DNA of 22,255 nt from Pseudomonadota bacterium (lineage in GTDB: Bacteria > Pseudomonadota > Gammaproteobacteria > Enterobacterales > Succinivibrionaceae): positions 1 through 22,255 of the forward strand of contig JAEWPL010000135.1 of the NCBI GenBank assembly GCA_023460615.1, read 5' to 3'. The position numbers and the translations under genes are program-made. This document shows, piece after piece, positions 1 through 7,943 of this stretch. Under the pieces are notes generated by a model. The model ran no database searches. It was given only the letters and a program-made list of their open reading frames with translations, and was not told where the DNA came from. The number at the start of each line of letters is the position of its first letter. The stretch's first letter is position 1.

Positions 1-251
1 ACCAACACTAAGACTTCATTAAAGCGTACCCCACCTCCCCCAACCTCTCTATACCGAACTTCCCCGTTCTCTCCCTATTAGTTTTGTCACAGAATTTTTA
101 TTGTTGTTATTTTTGATAGAAGATTGATTTTGTTTAACTTATATTTTTTCTTCAAAAGTGCATATATATATCGCATGTTTTAGCGGTCAAAGCTCATTTT
201 CTAACCTATACTTTTAGTATTCTCTCTCAATTGTAAATAAGGAGACTAGCT
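1..251. other. Upstream region of the istA-like gene
   Basis: No gene is visible here. The first ~90 bases are unusually pyrimidine- and C-rich (runs such as CCCCACCTCCCCC near 30), unlike the AT-rich remainder. A good ribosome-binding site, AAGGAG, lies at about 239-244, eight bases before the istA ATG. The left end of an IS21-type element would be expected in this stretch, but I cannot fix a terminal repeat because the matching right end is not recognisable downstream. Confidence 0.4.
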
Positions 252-1850
252 ATGAAAAAAGGAAAAACTCTGCCTTTGTCTTTAATTAAAAAGATTTGTG
301 CAGCAATTCTTATCAAGCATTCTTATTCGCAAATTACTAAGCTTTACCAAGTTGGAAAGTCAACTATTCAAAGATGTAAGCGATGTCTTGAAAAGGCAAT
401 AATTACTGCTTTAAATGACTTTTTTCAACTTGAAGAAGATCAACTAGCTAAAATCATTTATGGAGATAAAGCTGTTTTAAAAAGAAGAGCTAATTCAACC
501 ACTATCATCTTAAAAAAAACTAAGAATTTTGCATTCAAAGGCAATTATCTAATACCTAACGATTGTTATTTTGAGAAGGTAATTGATACTTATGGCTGTA
601 AAAGTAAAAAAGAGCTTTATCTATCCTACGTTAATGAAGCTTTAAGTAATAATCGGCTCCATATTAAAAGAACTACTTTCTACTTACGGTTAAACGATTA
701 TTTAAAACGGCATAATCAAACTACTCGGTATTTCTCCTTTAAAAAACATGCCTATGGTGATGAAGTGCAACTTGACTGGTGTGGTGAAAAAGTAACTCTC
801 CTAAATGAAGAAGGAACTCAACACAGTTATCAGATCTTCGTGATGACCTGGGCTTACAGTTACTATTGCTATGCTTGTTTTGTACCTAATCAAACTACAA
901 AAACCACTATTGAAGCTATCAATTCAGGCTTTAAATTTTTCAAATGCCTACCAAATCAATTAGTAATTGATAACTGTAAAGCTTTAGTTACTCGCCATGA
1001 AATTGGCCATGAAGCAATTATCAATCAGAATTTTGAATACTACACTGATAGAGCTAATCTTGTGGTGAATGTAAACAATCCTTTTTCACCTAACGAAAAA
1101 AGTGCCGTAGAGCATACTGTGCACCTCATTCAGCAAAGAGTACTCTCCTCTATTCCTATAAATACTCCGATAAAAGATGCTCAACTTCTGCTTGAAGATC
1201 TAGTCAACCAAAGGATCAATTGCGCTAAATTTAGAGGTGATAGCCAAAAGACTCGGCAATACTTTTTTATAAAACACGAATTTGTAAACTCCAGAGCCTT
1301 GCCAACTGCCTTACCAAACTACATTGAGCACTATAAAAATTTAAAAGTCTTAAAAAACTCTCATGTAAATATTTTAGGCAATTACTACTCTGTGCCTTAT
1401 GAGTTTATAGATGCTTATGTGAGTGTGGATATTGAGGATGGGCAAATTAAAATAATCTTCCAAAGACAAGTAATTGCTACTCATCATGTAATTTTAGGAA
1501 AAGGAGCTTATATATCCGACAAAGCTCATTTTGAAAGCCGTAACCTTAAGCTTAATTTACTCTCAAAACTCGAGACTACCTCAGATTTAATTGAATACGC
1601 TAAAACTTTTAGTTTTGAAATTCAGTCATTTTGCGCTACCTTGTCTTTGTTTAGAAAATCCTTTCAAATTGCTAAAGTTGCTACCTTATACCTAATAAAA
1701 TTACATCAGAAATTAAAATTACAAAACAAAGATCATTTACTCAACACTGCTATTACTAAGGTAATGCAAAAGTATCATCACGACGAGATCTCAACTCATC
1801 ACATCGACGAAGAGCTTAAGATCTTACAGACTTTTCAAGAAGTAAGTTAA
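252..1850 (+). CDS. istA: IS21-family transposase (IstA-like), without istB
   Basis: This 532-residue protein is an IstA-type DDE transposase, which cuts and joins the ends of an IS21 element. The N-terminus carries a helix-turn-helix-like segment (roughly residues 10-45, containing YSQITKLYQVGKSTIQRC). The catalytic core shows QLDWCGEK (D175), LVIDNCKAL (D240) and PFSPNEKSAVEHTV (E287), the expected DDE spacing for IS21. The C-terminal ~180 residues resemble the Mu-transposase-like C-domain of longer IstA proteins. The ATG at 252 is preceded by AAGGAG with good spacing. In IS21 elements istB, the AAA+ helper, normally follows within a few bases; here a terminator hairpin begins 10 bases after the stop and no istB is present. 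The ORF itself is intact, so the element may be a solo or partial copy that relies on IstB supplied elsewhere. Confidence 0.88.
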   Translation: MKKGKTLPLSLIKKICAAILIKHSYSQITKLYQVGKSTIQRCKRCLEKAIITALNDFFQLEEDQLAKIIYGDKAVLKRRANSTTIILKKTKNFAFKGNYLIPNDCYFEKVIDTYGCKSKKELYLSYVNEALSNNRLHIKRTTFYLRLNDYLKRHNQTTRYFSFKKHAYGDEVQLDWCGEKVTLLNEEGTQHSYQIFVMTWAYSYYCYACFVPNQTTKTTIEAINSGFKFFKCLPNQLVIDNCKALVTRHEIGHEAIINQNFEYYTDRANLVVNVNNPFSPNEKSAVEHTVHLIQQRVLSSIPINTPIKDAQLLLEDLVNQRINCAKFRGDSQKTRQYFFIKHEFVNSRALPTALPNYIEHYKNLKVLKNSHVNILGNYYSVPYEFIDAYVSVDIEDGQIKIIFQRQVIATHHVILGKGAYISDKAHFESRNLKLNLLSKLETTSDLIEYAKTFSFEIQSFCATLSLFRKSFQIAKVATLYLIKLHQKLKLQNKDHLLNTAITKVMQKYHHDEISTHHIDEELKILQTFQEVS

Positions 1851-1860
1851 GTTTCAGGCA

Positions 1861-1893
1861 AAAAAAAATCTTGGAGGATCCAAGATTTTTTTT
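1861..1893. terminator. Symmetrical bidirectional hairpin terminator after istA
   Basis: A7-base-pair core, TCTTGGA/TCCAAGA with loop GGA, is flanked by A8 on the left and T8 on the right, giving a perfect 15-bp stem with a U-run on both strands. It can end istA transcripts (plus) and transcripts of the small ORF at 1947-2054 (minus). Confidence 0.85.
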
Positions 1894-1946
1894 GTACAAA
1901 GAATTTCTGCCATCCAAGACTGGACGGATTTTTAACGTTCATTCAA

Positions 1947-2054
1947 CTACATAGCTGCAGAATTTATAATGCTTACTGCTACTGTAGCTATTGCAGTGAT
2001 GATGGTTAATGCGATTAAAATACCATTTGCTCTAGTCATATACACTGCCCCCAT
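1947..2054 (-). CDS. Small hydrophobic protein (35 aa), unassigned
   Basis: A 35-codon ORF begins at ATG 2054 with residues MGAVYMTRANGIL and ends in INSAAM. The core ILIALTIITAIATVAVSII forms one clear membrane-spanning segment of about 19 residues with a short positively charged (Thr-Arg) N-terminal side, the build of a single-pass small membrane protein. Upstream on the minus strand lies AGGAAGAAGAGG, a purine-rich Shine-Dalgarno region ending close to the ATG. An internal ATG five codons later (2039) would give a 30-residue product and leave the SD further away. The gene sits between the ytf operon terminator and the symmetrical terminator at 1861-1893, which can serve as its own end. I do not recognise the family. 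The evidence for expression is only the RBS, hydrophobicity and terminator. Confidence 0.5.
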   Translation of the reverse strand: MGAVYMTRANGILIALTIITAIATVAVSIINSAAM

Positions 2055-2194
2055 ACCTCTTCTTCCTTTTTAATTTTTCAACGCTACTAAATTGTTTGTT
2101 TTAATTTTCCTTATGCGTTGTTTGATTGTAAATTTATTGTTATTTTTGTGTTAATTTGTTTTTCTATTTACATGATAGTTTGTAAAGTTTATTT

Positions 2195-2240
2195 GTAAAA
2201 ACACAAAGGGGAATGCTTGTGACATTCCCCACATTTGTGT
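2195..2240 (-). terminator. Terminator of the ytfQRT-yjfF operon
   Basis: An inverted repeat spans 2201-2240: ACACAAA plus GGGGAATG on one side and CATTCCCC plus TTTGTGT on the other, with a three-base bulge and a seven-base loop. On the minus strand it is followed by TTTTAC. It lies 19 bases beyond the yjfF stop. Confidence 0.75.
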
Positions 2241-2258
2241 TTTCAAAAGTGTGATCTA

Positions 2259-3284
2259 TTAACGTTTCTTGTCAGGTATTGAGCCTTCCGCCTTAAGATT
2301 CATAAGCTTGCTCTTATGAGCTGTAACCACAGCTTGCATTACGATGAATAGACATAATAACAAACCGACTACAATCTTAGTCCACCAAGCTGACAAGGTG
2401 CCTTGGAATGAGATAATTGTAAGAATCGTACCTTGAATCATTACACCTAATAAAGTACCAGGCATAAAGCCTACACCACCCATAAGTTGAGTACCACCAA
2501 TAACAGAGGAAGCAATAGCATCCATCTCCATACCTAAACCATGTAAGGTGTAGCCTGACAACATGATCCAAGAATAAGTAATACCACCTAAGGCTGCGCA
2601 AAAGCCTGAGATTACATATACGCGTACACGAATAGAATCTACTTTCAAGCCCATAAGTCTAGCTGACTGCTCATTACCTCCTATAGCATATACGCCTCTA
2701 CCAAAAGAGGTATAACGCAATACTAATGTGGCAATCACTACGCAAGTTAAAGCGATAATAGCACCTAAGGAGATAAAGCAACCACCAACCTCTACAGACC
2801 AGAAAGCAAGATCAGAGTAGATTGCATTGTCAATTGGCACACTGTCTCTTGATAAAATAGCTGTTAAACCACGACATAAGAACATGGAGCCTAAAGTTAC
2901 GATAAAAGGCTGTAATCTAAAGTAGGTAATCAATACACCATTTAATAGACCTACAGCAATACCGATAAATAACACTAAGAACATACATAAGAATGGACTT
3001 AGTGAAGTATCTCTCATCAAGATTGCTAAAGACATGCAAGTTAGAGATACTACAGCACCTACAGACAAATCAATACCACCAAAGCCTGAGATAATAGTAA
3101 AGGTGATACCGACTGTCACAATGATCAAAGGTGCATTATCGATAAATAGGTTTAAAAATACTTGTGGACTAAAAAAGCCTTCAAATGCTACAGAGCCAAT
3201 TGAAAACAACAGCACAAACAAGACACCAGTAACATAGAATGGGAAATTCTGCGATGCTACAAGATCTGATAGAAACTTTCGCAT
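2259..3284 (-). CDS. yjfF: Galactofuranose-type ABC transporter permease YjfF
   Basis: A 341-residue inner-membrane permease of the sugar ABC importer family (RbsC/BPD_transp_2). It is one of the two membrane subunits that with YtfT form the pore served by the YtfR ATPase and the YtfQ binding protein. The sequence has 8-10 hydrophobic segments and the family motif GGIDLSVGAV (near residue 70). Its later part, VYAIGGNEQSARLMGLKVDSIRVRVY and MEMDAIASSVIGGTQLMGGVG, closely matches what I know of E. coli YjfF (331 aa). The start has a strong SD (AAGGGGG) that overlaps the end of ytfT, whose stop lies one base upstream of the ATG, so the two genes are translationally coupled. Last gene of the operon; a terminator follows at 2195-2240. 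Because ytfT is broken by a stop codon, YjfF may receive less coupled translation or lack its partner. Confidence 0.93.
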   Translation of the reverse strand: MRKFLSDLVASQNFPFYVTGVLFVLLFSIGSVAFEGFFSPQVFLNLFIDNAPLIIVTVGITFTIISGFGGIDLSVGAVVSLTCMSLAILMRDTSLSPFLCMFLVLFIGIAVGLLNGVLITYFRLQPFIVTLGSMFLCRGLTAILSRDSVPIDNAIYSDLAFWSVEVGGCFISLGAIIALTCVVIATLVLRYTSFGRGVYAIGGNEQSARLMGLKVDSIRVRVYVISGFCAALGGITYSWIMLSGYTLHGLGMEMDAIASSVIGGTQLMGGVGFMPGTLLGVMIQGTILTIISFQGTLSAWWTKIVVGLLLCLFIVMQAVVTAHKSKLMNLKAEGSIPDKKR

Positions 3285-3285
3285 A

Positions 3286-4338
3286 TTAAGCCCCCTTACC
3301 AGCGGTTTGAGCTTTCTTCAAACGCTTGAATTTATAATCACTATACATTTGCTTAAACTTCTCAGACTGGAAGATAATGATAAGTAAAATTACAATAGCC
3401 TTTACAGCAGGTAATCTATCTGAGGACACACCTACAGCGTACATGGTAGTAGTTAAAGTTTGAATGGTAATTGCACCAATAATAGTACCACCAATGTAGT
3501 ATCTACCACCTACCATTAAAGTGCCACCTAAGGTAACTGCTAAAATAGCATCCATTTCCATGTTCAAACCAGCGTTATTAGCATCGGCAGCTCTAATTAA
3601 AGAGCCTTCAATTAAGCCTGCAGTTCCTGCGCAGAAACCTGAGAAAATGTACACAGCAAATAACACTGCAGTAACCTTAATACCTGCATATCTTGCAGCA
3701 TTTGCATTGATACCCACAGATTGGATCATAAGACCTATAGAAGTCTTTTTATCAAGCAAAATTACTAGCAATACCATAGCTAAAGCAATGAGCATTGCTG
3801 TAGGTAACATCATGCCAGGTATTACACCACCAATATAAGCAAAAGGCTTTTAGTAAACAGTGATAATCTGACCGTCAGTCATTAACTGAGCAATACCACG
3901 ACCTGCAGTCATTAAAATTAAGGTAGCTACCATCGCTTGAATTTTAAACTTGGCAATTAAAGTACCATTCCAAATACCTGCCAAAACACCCACTAACAAT
4001 GAGCATAAAATTGCAATAAAGAATGGATGCTGAGGTATACCTGAAATATCGCCACCTAGCATTACACAGCAAGTTGCTGAGGAAATTGCAACCACGGCAC
4101 CAACTGAGATATCAATACCACCTGTGGCAATTACAAAGGTCATACCTAAAGCTAGGATGATTAAGGAGGAGGCTCTGTATAGAATATCAATAGGACGTCC
4201 ATACAAATTGCCATTTTCCATAACTTCAATTTTAAAGAAGTCATCCACAAAGAAAGCATTAAATAACAGCAACATTGCCAGTGCCACTAATGGCAATGCT
4301 AATGAGCTTTTAGTAAATTTACTAACAAGATTTGCCAT
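3286..4338 (-). pseudogene. ytfT: Galactofuranose ABC permease YtfT, interrupted by one in-frame TAA
   Basis: Second permease of the importer. The true start is ATG 4338 (residues MANLVSK), with SD GCAGGAG upstream, overlapping the end of ytfR by 17 bases. The first 162 codons carry GGIDISVGAV and MVATLILMTAGRGIAQLM, then GQIITVY is followed by TAA at 3850-3852. The same frame continues without a shift (KPFAYIGGVIPGMM...) through GINANAARYAGIK, GADANNAGLNMEMDAILAVTLGG to the normal end at 3286. Together the two parts have the full length of the family (about 350 codons). The stop falls at the loop where E. coli YtfT reads GQIVTFNSPDLSWFG. A single base change explains it, for example TCA to TAA. 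Possible explanations are a real nonsense mutation, stop readthrough, re-initiation at the ATG pair near 3813, or a sequencing error. The rest of the frame is undamaged, so any inactivation is recent. Confidence 0.88.
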
Positions 4339-5857
4339 GATAGTCTCCTGCAATAGCCTGCATAATGTGAGCTGTAGAGATTTCCTCATCACAAAGCTCA
4401 GTTACTTTCTCATGATCACGAATTACCATCACACGAGAACAAGTACGTACCATTTCTCCCATTTCACCTGAGATAAACACTACAGACATTCCTTTCTCTT
4501 TAGCTAAAGACACAGCTAAAGCCTCAATTTCAGTCTTAGTACCTACGTCAATACCACGGGTAGGCTCGTCTAAAATCAACAAGTTAGGCTCTGTTGCAAG
4601 CCATCTTGCAATAATCACCTTTTGCTGATTACCACCAGATAGATTCTTAATTAACTGCTCTCTATCAGAAACTTTAATTCTAAGTAGATTGATATAGTAA
4701 TCGGCAAGTTTCTCTTGGCGTTTTCTTGACATATGTTTGAACATACCGTTTTTAGCCTGCAGTGCTAAAATAATGTTCTCACGTACGCTCAAATCACCAA
4801 TAATACCTTGTACTTTTCTATCTTCAGGGCAGAAAGCTACACGCTTTTTCATCATATCCATTGGAGTTTTAATATTGACACTTACTCCATCTACATAGAT
4901 ATTACCTGAGGATTTTAATAAGGTTCCAAATAAGGTTTCAGCAATTTCAGAACGACCAGAGCCTAGTAAACCTGCAAAACCTACTACCTCACCTTCTTTA
5001 ATGTCTAAAGATAAGTCTTTTACTTTACCTGGTACTGTCACATGCTCAGTCTCAATAAAGATATTCTGACGAGGTTTAGATTTGTCTACATTAGACTCAA
5101 TTTCACCTTCTTTAACTTCCTTACCCATCATCTTTGAGATAAGCTCAATTCTAGGTAAGTTTTTAACCTCATATTCACCAATATAGGTACCATCACGTAA
5201 AATCGTAATACGGTCACAAATGGTGTAGATTTGCTCAAGGAAATGAGAAATAAAGATAATAGAAATCCCCTGCTCTTTTAGAGCTCGCATGATCTTAAAT
5301 AGTCTTTGGGTTTCATGCTCTGATAAAGATGAGGTTGGCTCATCTAAAATTAACACTTTACATTTAGTGTCAATGGCACGGGCAATTGCAATCATTTGTT
5401 GCATTGCTACAGGGTAGAAACTTAATTCTTTAGTAACGTCAATATCGATGCCTAATTCTTTGAATAATAAATCAGAGGCATTTTTTTGCATGGTAGCCCA
5501 ATCAATACGACCAAAAGCACCTCGAGGCTCGCGACCAATGTAAATATTCTCAGCAACCGATAAATTAGCACAGAGGTTTACTTCCTGATATACAGTGGAA
5601 ATACCCATCTTTTGACTTGCTAATGGTGTGGTAGGCTCTATAGTTTTGCCATCAAAATTGATTTGGCCATTGGTTTTGTGGTAAACGCCAGTTAATACTT
5701 TCACTAAGGTGGATTTACCTGCGCCATTCTCTCCCATCAAAGACATAATCTCACCTTTTTTAAGGTTAAAACATACGTCTTTTAAAGCCTTTACACCAGG
5801 AAAGAACATATCGATATGGTTCATCTGCAAAATATAGTCGTTGTCTTGTGAGGTCAT
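4322..5857 (-). CDS. ytfR: Galactofuranose-type ABC transporter ATPase YtfR
   Basis: A 511-residue ATPase with two nucleotide-binding domains, as in RbsA/MglA/XylG sugar importers. Domain 1 has Walker A GENGAGKST (42-50), a degenerate signature around 145-160 (LSFYPVAMQQM) and Walker B VLILDEPTSSLS (168-179). Domain 2 has a variant Walker A GLLGSGRSE (296-304, no canonical GKS/T), signature LSGGNQQK (406-413) and Walker B LLILDEPT (426-433). The degenerate sites are normal for this family. The ATG at 5857 follows SD AAGGAGGG. The gene overlaps ytfT by 17 bases. It is separated from ytfQ by 90 bases that contain a hairpin terminator/attenuator. Confidence 0.95.
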   Translation of the reverse strand: MTSQDNDYILQMNHIDMFFPGVKALKDVCFNLKKGEIMSLMGENGAGKSTLVKVLTGVYHKTNGQINFDGKTIEPTTPLASQKMGISTVYQEVNLCANLSVAENIYIGREPRGAFGRIDWATMQKNASDLLFKELGIDIDVTKELSFYPVAMQQMIAIARAIDTKCKVLILDEPTSSLSEHETQRLFKIMRALKEQGISIIFISHFLEQIYTICDRITILRDGTYIGEYEVKNLPRIELISKMMGKEVKEGEIESNVDKSKPRQNIFIETEHVTVPGKVKDLSLDIKEGEVVGFAGLLGSGRSEIAETLFGTLLKSSGNIYVDGVSVNIKTPMDMMKKRVAFCPEDRKVQGIIGDLSVRENIILALQAKNGMFKHMSRKRQEKLADYYINLLRIKVSDREQLIKNLSGGNQQKVIIARWLATEPNLLILDEPTRGIDVGTKTEIEALAVSLAKEKGMSVVFISGEMGEMVRTCSRVMVIRDHEKVTELCDEEISTAHIMQAIAGDYHGKSC

Positions 5858-5904
5858 AAAGCCCTCCTTATGCAGGTATTAGGTAATTTATATGCAGATT
5901 TGAT

Positions 5905-5929
5905 TTAAAAAGAGGGTGCAAAAGCACCC
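5905..5929 (-). terminator. Intra-operon hairpin between ytfQ and ytfR
   Basis: Stem GGGTGC/GCACCC (5914-5919 with 5924-5929), loop of four, followed on the minus strand by CTCTTTTT. It lies 19 bases after the ytfQ stop and before the ytfR SD. Short and moderate in strength, it probably lets only part of the transcription through, giving more binding protein than ATPase and permease. Confidence 0.65.
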
Positions 5930-5947
5930 CCATTTGCTTGATTAAGA

Positions 5948-6934
5948 TTAGTACTTACGACTTGGGAATACGTCTTTAGCAACTTCTGCTGGATATACGC
6001 CTTCCTCAACGAATACACTCTTAGGTACAGCTTCGCCGTTTAAGATCTTCTTAGCTGTTTCAAAGAACAAGTCACCTTGAAGTGGGTTACACTCAACAGT
6101 TGCGTTTGCCTTGCCTTCAATCATAGCTTGGAAGATACCCTTAACACCGTCTACAGATACGATTACGATGTCTTTAGCTGGAACTAAGCCAGCAGCTTCA
6201 ATAGCCTGAATTGCACCTAAAGCCATATCGTCGTTCATAGCAAATAGAACATCGATATCATTACGATTTGACTTTAAGAAAGACTCCATAACTTCTTGAC
6301 CCTTTTGACGAGTAAAGTCACCAGTTTGTGAAGCTAGGATGTTGTACATATCTTTGTTAGGAGACTCTTTTAGAGCATCGTTAAAGCCGTTACCACGACC
6401 TGTGGTTGCTGATGCACCTACAGTACCTTCAAGGATAACGATGTTAATCTTATCGCCACCATTACGTGGTTTAATATTCTTCTCGTGAATATAACCATCT
6501 AACCAATCGAATACTTTACGACCTTCGGTGTAGCTGTCAGTACCAATCTTTGCTACATATAGTGAAGGATCTGATACAGTTAGGTCACGGTCCATAATTA
6601 AAACAGGGATCTTAGCTCTCTTAGCTTCTCTTAAGATGTTATCCCAACCTGTTGCTACGATAGGTACGAAACCAATTAAGTCAACCTTTTGAGCAATAAA
6701 GGTACGGATTGCTTTAATCTGATTCTCTTGCTTTTGTTGAGCATCTGAGAACTTCAAATTAACACCGTGTTTTTTAGCTGCAGCTTTAACATCATTAGTA
6801 TTAGCTGTACGCCACTCAGACTCAGCACCAATTTGTGAGAAACCGATTGTAAGTTCTTTAGCTTGTACTGACATTGACTGAGCCGCAATAACAGCACCAA
6901 TTGATAATGCTAATAAGCCTTTTACAAGTTTCAT
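5948..6934 (-). CDS. ytfQ: Galactofuranose-type periplasmic binding protein YtfQ
   Basis: Periplasmic sugar-binding protein (Peripla_BP_4 family) that captures the substrate for YtfR/YtfT/YjfF. I chose ATG 6934 over the longer upstream frame because it has SD TTAGGAG and begins a clean signal peptide (MKLVKGLLALSIGAVIAA..., cleavage likely after MSVQA, ~residue 25). The product is 328 residues. FSQIGAESEWRTANT, QKQENQIKA, PIVATGWDNILREA, GTVGASATTGRGNGF, SQTGDFTRQKGQEVMESF and NDDMALGAIQAIEAAGL align by eye with E. coli YtfQ, which binds galactofuranose. The specificity could differ here, and a link to pentoses is suggested by araD sharing the operator motif. First gene of the operon. Confidence 0.93.
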   Translation of the reverse strand: MKLVKGLLALSIGAVIAAQSMSVQAKELTIGFSQIGAESEWRTANTNDVKAAAKKHGVNLKFSDAQQKQENQIKAIRTFIAQKVDLIGFVPIVATGWDNILREAKRAKIPVLIMDRDLTVSDPSLYVAKIGTDSYTEGRKVFDWLDGYIHEKNIKPRNGGDKINIVILEGTVGASATTGRGNGFNDALKESPNKDMYNILASQTGDFTRQKGQEVMESFLKSNRNDIDVLFAMNDDMALGAIQAIEAAGLVPAKDIVIVSVDGVKGIFQAMIEGKANATVECNPLQGDLFFETAKKILNGEAVPKSVFVEEGVYPAEVAKDVFPSRKY

Positions 6935-7161
6935 ATGTACTCCTAACTTATGTTTGGTTGTTTGAAAAAGACTTTTAAAAGTCTTTACAATTTTGATTGT
7001 AGAGCAAGAATTTTTTAATGACGGCAAAGAATAGAAAAAACGTGATTGTGGTAACTTTTTTATACAGTTTAATACTAAAAAACTAGACTAATGTCACCTT
7101 TTGAAAACCTTTGCGGTATTAACAGCTTTCAAAAGAAAAGTATAAGATTTTCAAAAATCTT

Positions 7162-7197
7162 ATTTATAATCAAAATGTTAACATTTTGATTATAAAT
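7162..7197. repeat. Perfect 36-bp palindrome
   Basis: Eighteen bases on each side of 7179/7180 are exactly complementary with no loop (half-site ATTTATAATCAAAATGTT). It may be a binding site for a dimeric regulator, a cruciform-prone site, or a transcript hairpin at the end of yfbV. Confidence 0.8.
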
Positions 7198-7234
7198 TAT
7201 TTGAAGATTCAAGAAGAAATAAGGTGATTTTTAC

Positions 7235-7252
7235 TGTAATCGTTTACGGTGT
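7235..7252. promoter_or_regulatory. LacI-type operator upstream of the ytf operon (O1)
   Basis: TGTAATCGTTTACGGTGT is identical over 18 bases to the reverse complement of the site just upstream of the LacI-type gene (14386-14403). The core GTAA-TCGT-TTAC has palindromic halves around a central CG, the usual form of LacI/GalR operators. It lies directly after the yfbV stop and about 300 bases before ytfQ. Confidence 0.75.
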
Positions 7253-7254
7253 AT

Positions 7255-7701
7255 TTACAACATTTTTAGAAATTCTTTATCAAGCTTTTTTAAAGCTTCT
7301 ACTAAAACCTCTTCAAAGTCTTTCATTAGAGGATTTACGGTAGGAATTCTGTCTAATCTTTTACAAAGATCATTGTAAATTAAAGTTTGCTTCTTATTTA
7401 AGGGAGTTATAGCTCTTTTATAAAACCAATAATACCCTTGCAAAGGCATCATAAGCAAAAAGAGCACACAACAAATAACTATAGGAAAATTAGATCCTAG
7501 AGCAAATAACAAAGGGATCCCTTTAAAGCCACCTCCAAGGTAAATAGCCCAAAATAGAATAAACACGATAAAAGGAGGCAAAATAAGATTTGCTCTTAGC
7601 ATCGCTATCTTTACTCTATTCTCTTTAAACACTGGATTTAAAAGTGGCTCTAAAGGCCATTTTTTCATATAGTTAATACCAATACTTAATTTTTTAAACA
7701 A
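7255..7701 (-). CDS. yfbV: YfbV family (UPF0208) membrane protein
   Basis: A 148-residue protein that by eye matches E. coli YfbV (about 151 aa). Shared features are the N-terminal K-WPLE--L-PVF-ENR motif, two hydrophobic segments (about residues 38-58 and 70-90), PLQGYYWFYKRAITPL, and a C-terminal helix ending LDKEFLKML (E. coli: LDKTFLDDL). YfbV has been linked to chromosome macrodomain organisation; the mechanism is not clear. Start: TTG 7701 fits the family's N-terminus (MFKKLSIG-NY), with a weak GGTGAT upstream; an ATG 11 codons in (7668) has no SD and would cut conserved residues. The gene is divergent from pta, as yfbV is from ackA-pta in E. coli. Confidence 0.85.
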   Translation of the reverse strand: MFKKLSIGINYMKKWPLEPLLNPVFKENRVKIAMLRANLILPPFIVFILFWAIYLGGGFKGIPLLFALGSNFPIVICCVLFLLMMPLQGYYWFYKRAITPLNKKQTLIYNDLCKRLDRIPTVNPLMKDFEEVLVEALKKLDKEFLKML

Positions 7702-7865
7702 CTTTAATCACCAAAGTTTAATCAAGAACAACTTTTAAAGTCATTTTCAAAATACACTTTAAAAGATCTAAGCTTTGCTTTCATTATATTAAAAATCAAA
7801 GAGTGTCTGTACAGAAAAACAAATTCTAAAGCTTATGCTAAATACAAATTTTAAAGCAGATACTG

Positions 7866-7903
7866 TGGTATAATTTGGATATTTAAAAAGGCTTTGAGGC
7901 CTT
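7866..7903 (+). promoter_or_regulatory. Probable pta promoter with leader hairpin
   Basis: TGGTATAAT at 7866-7874 is an extended -10 element (TGnTATAAT). No convincing -35 is seen. About 15 bases later, AAGGC/GCCTT (7888-7892 with 7899-7903) is followed by ATCTTTTTATTT, a weak leader hairpin that might act as an attenuator. pta starts at 7944. Confidence 0.5.
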
Positions 7904-7943
7904 ATCTTTTTATTTACATTCAGCATATTTATCGGAGTATCAA

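Larger units (their letters stand above)
6935..7254 (-). other. Long ytfQ upstream region rich in inverted repeats
   Basis: No gene is seen in these 320 bases. Perfect inverted repeats are: a 20-bp palindrome at 6967-6986 (centre TTTTAAAA); CTTTTGAAA (7098-7106) with TTTCAAAAG (7127-7135); AAGATTTT/AAAATCTT at 7144-7161; and a 36-bp palindrome at 7162-7197 centred on GTTAAC. The LacI-type operator sits at the far end. A TATAAT lies on the minus strand at 7189-7194 inside the long palindrome, but no good -35 box is spaced to it, so the promoter remains unplaced. Confidence 0.6.

Noticed and set aside
2377..2601. 74-residue ORF on the minus strand within yjfF
   Set aside because: Out-of-frame shadow of yjfF with a composition rich in Tyr, Trp and Cys and no RBS.
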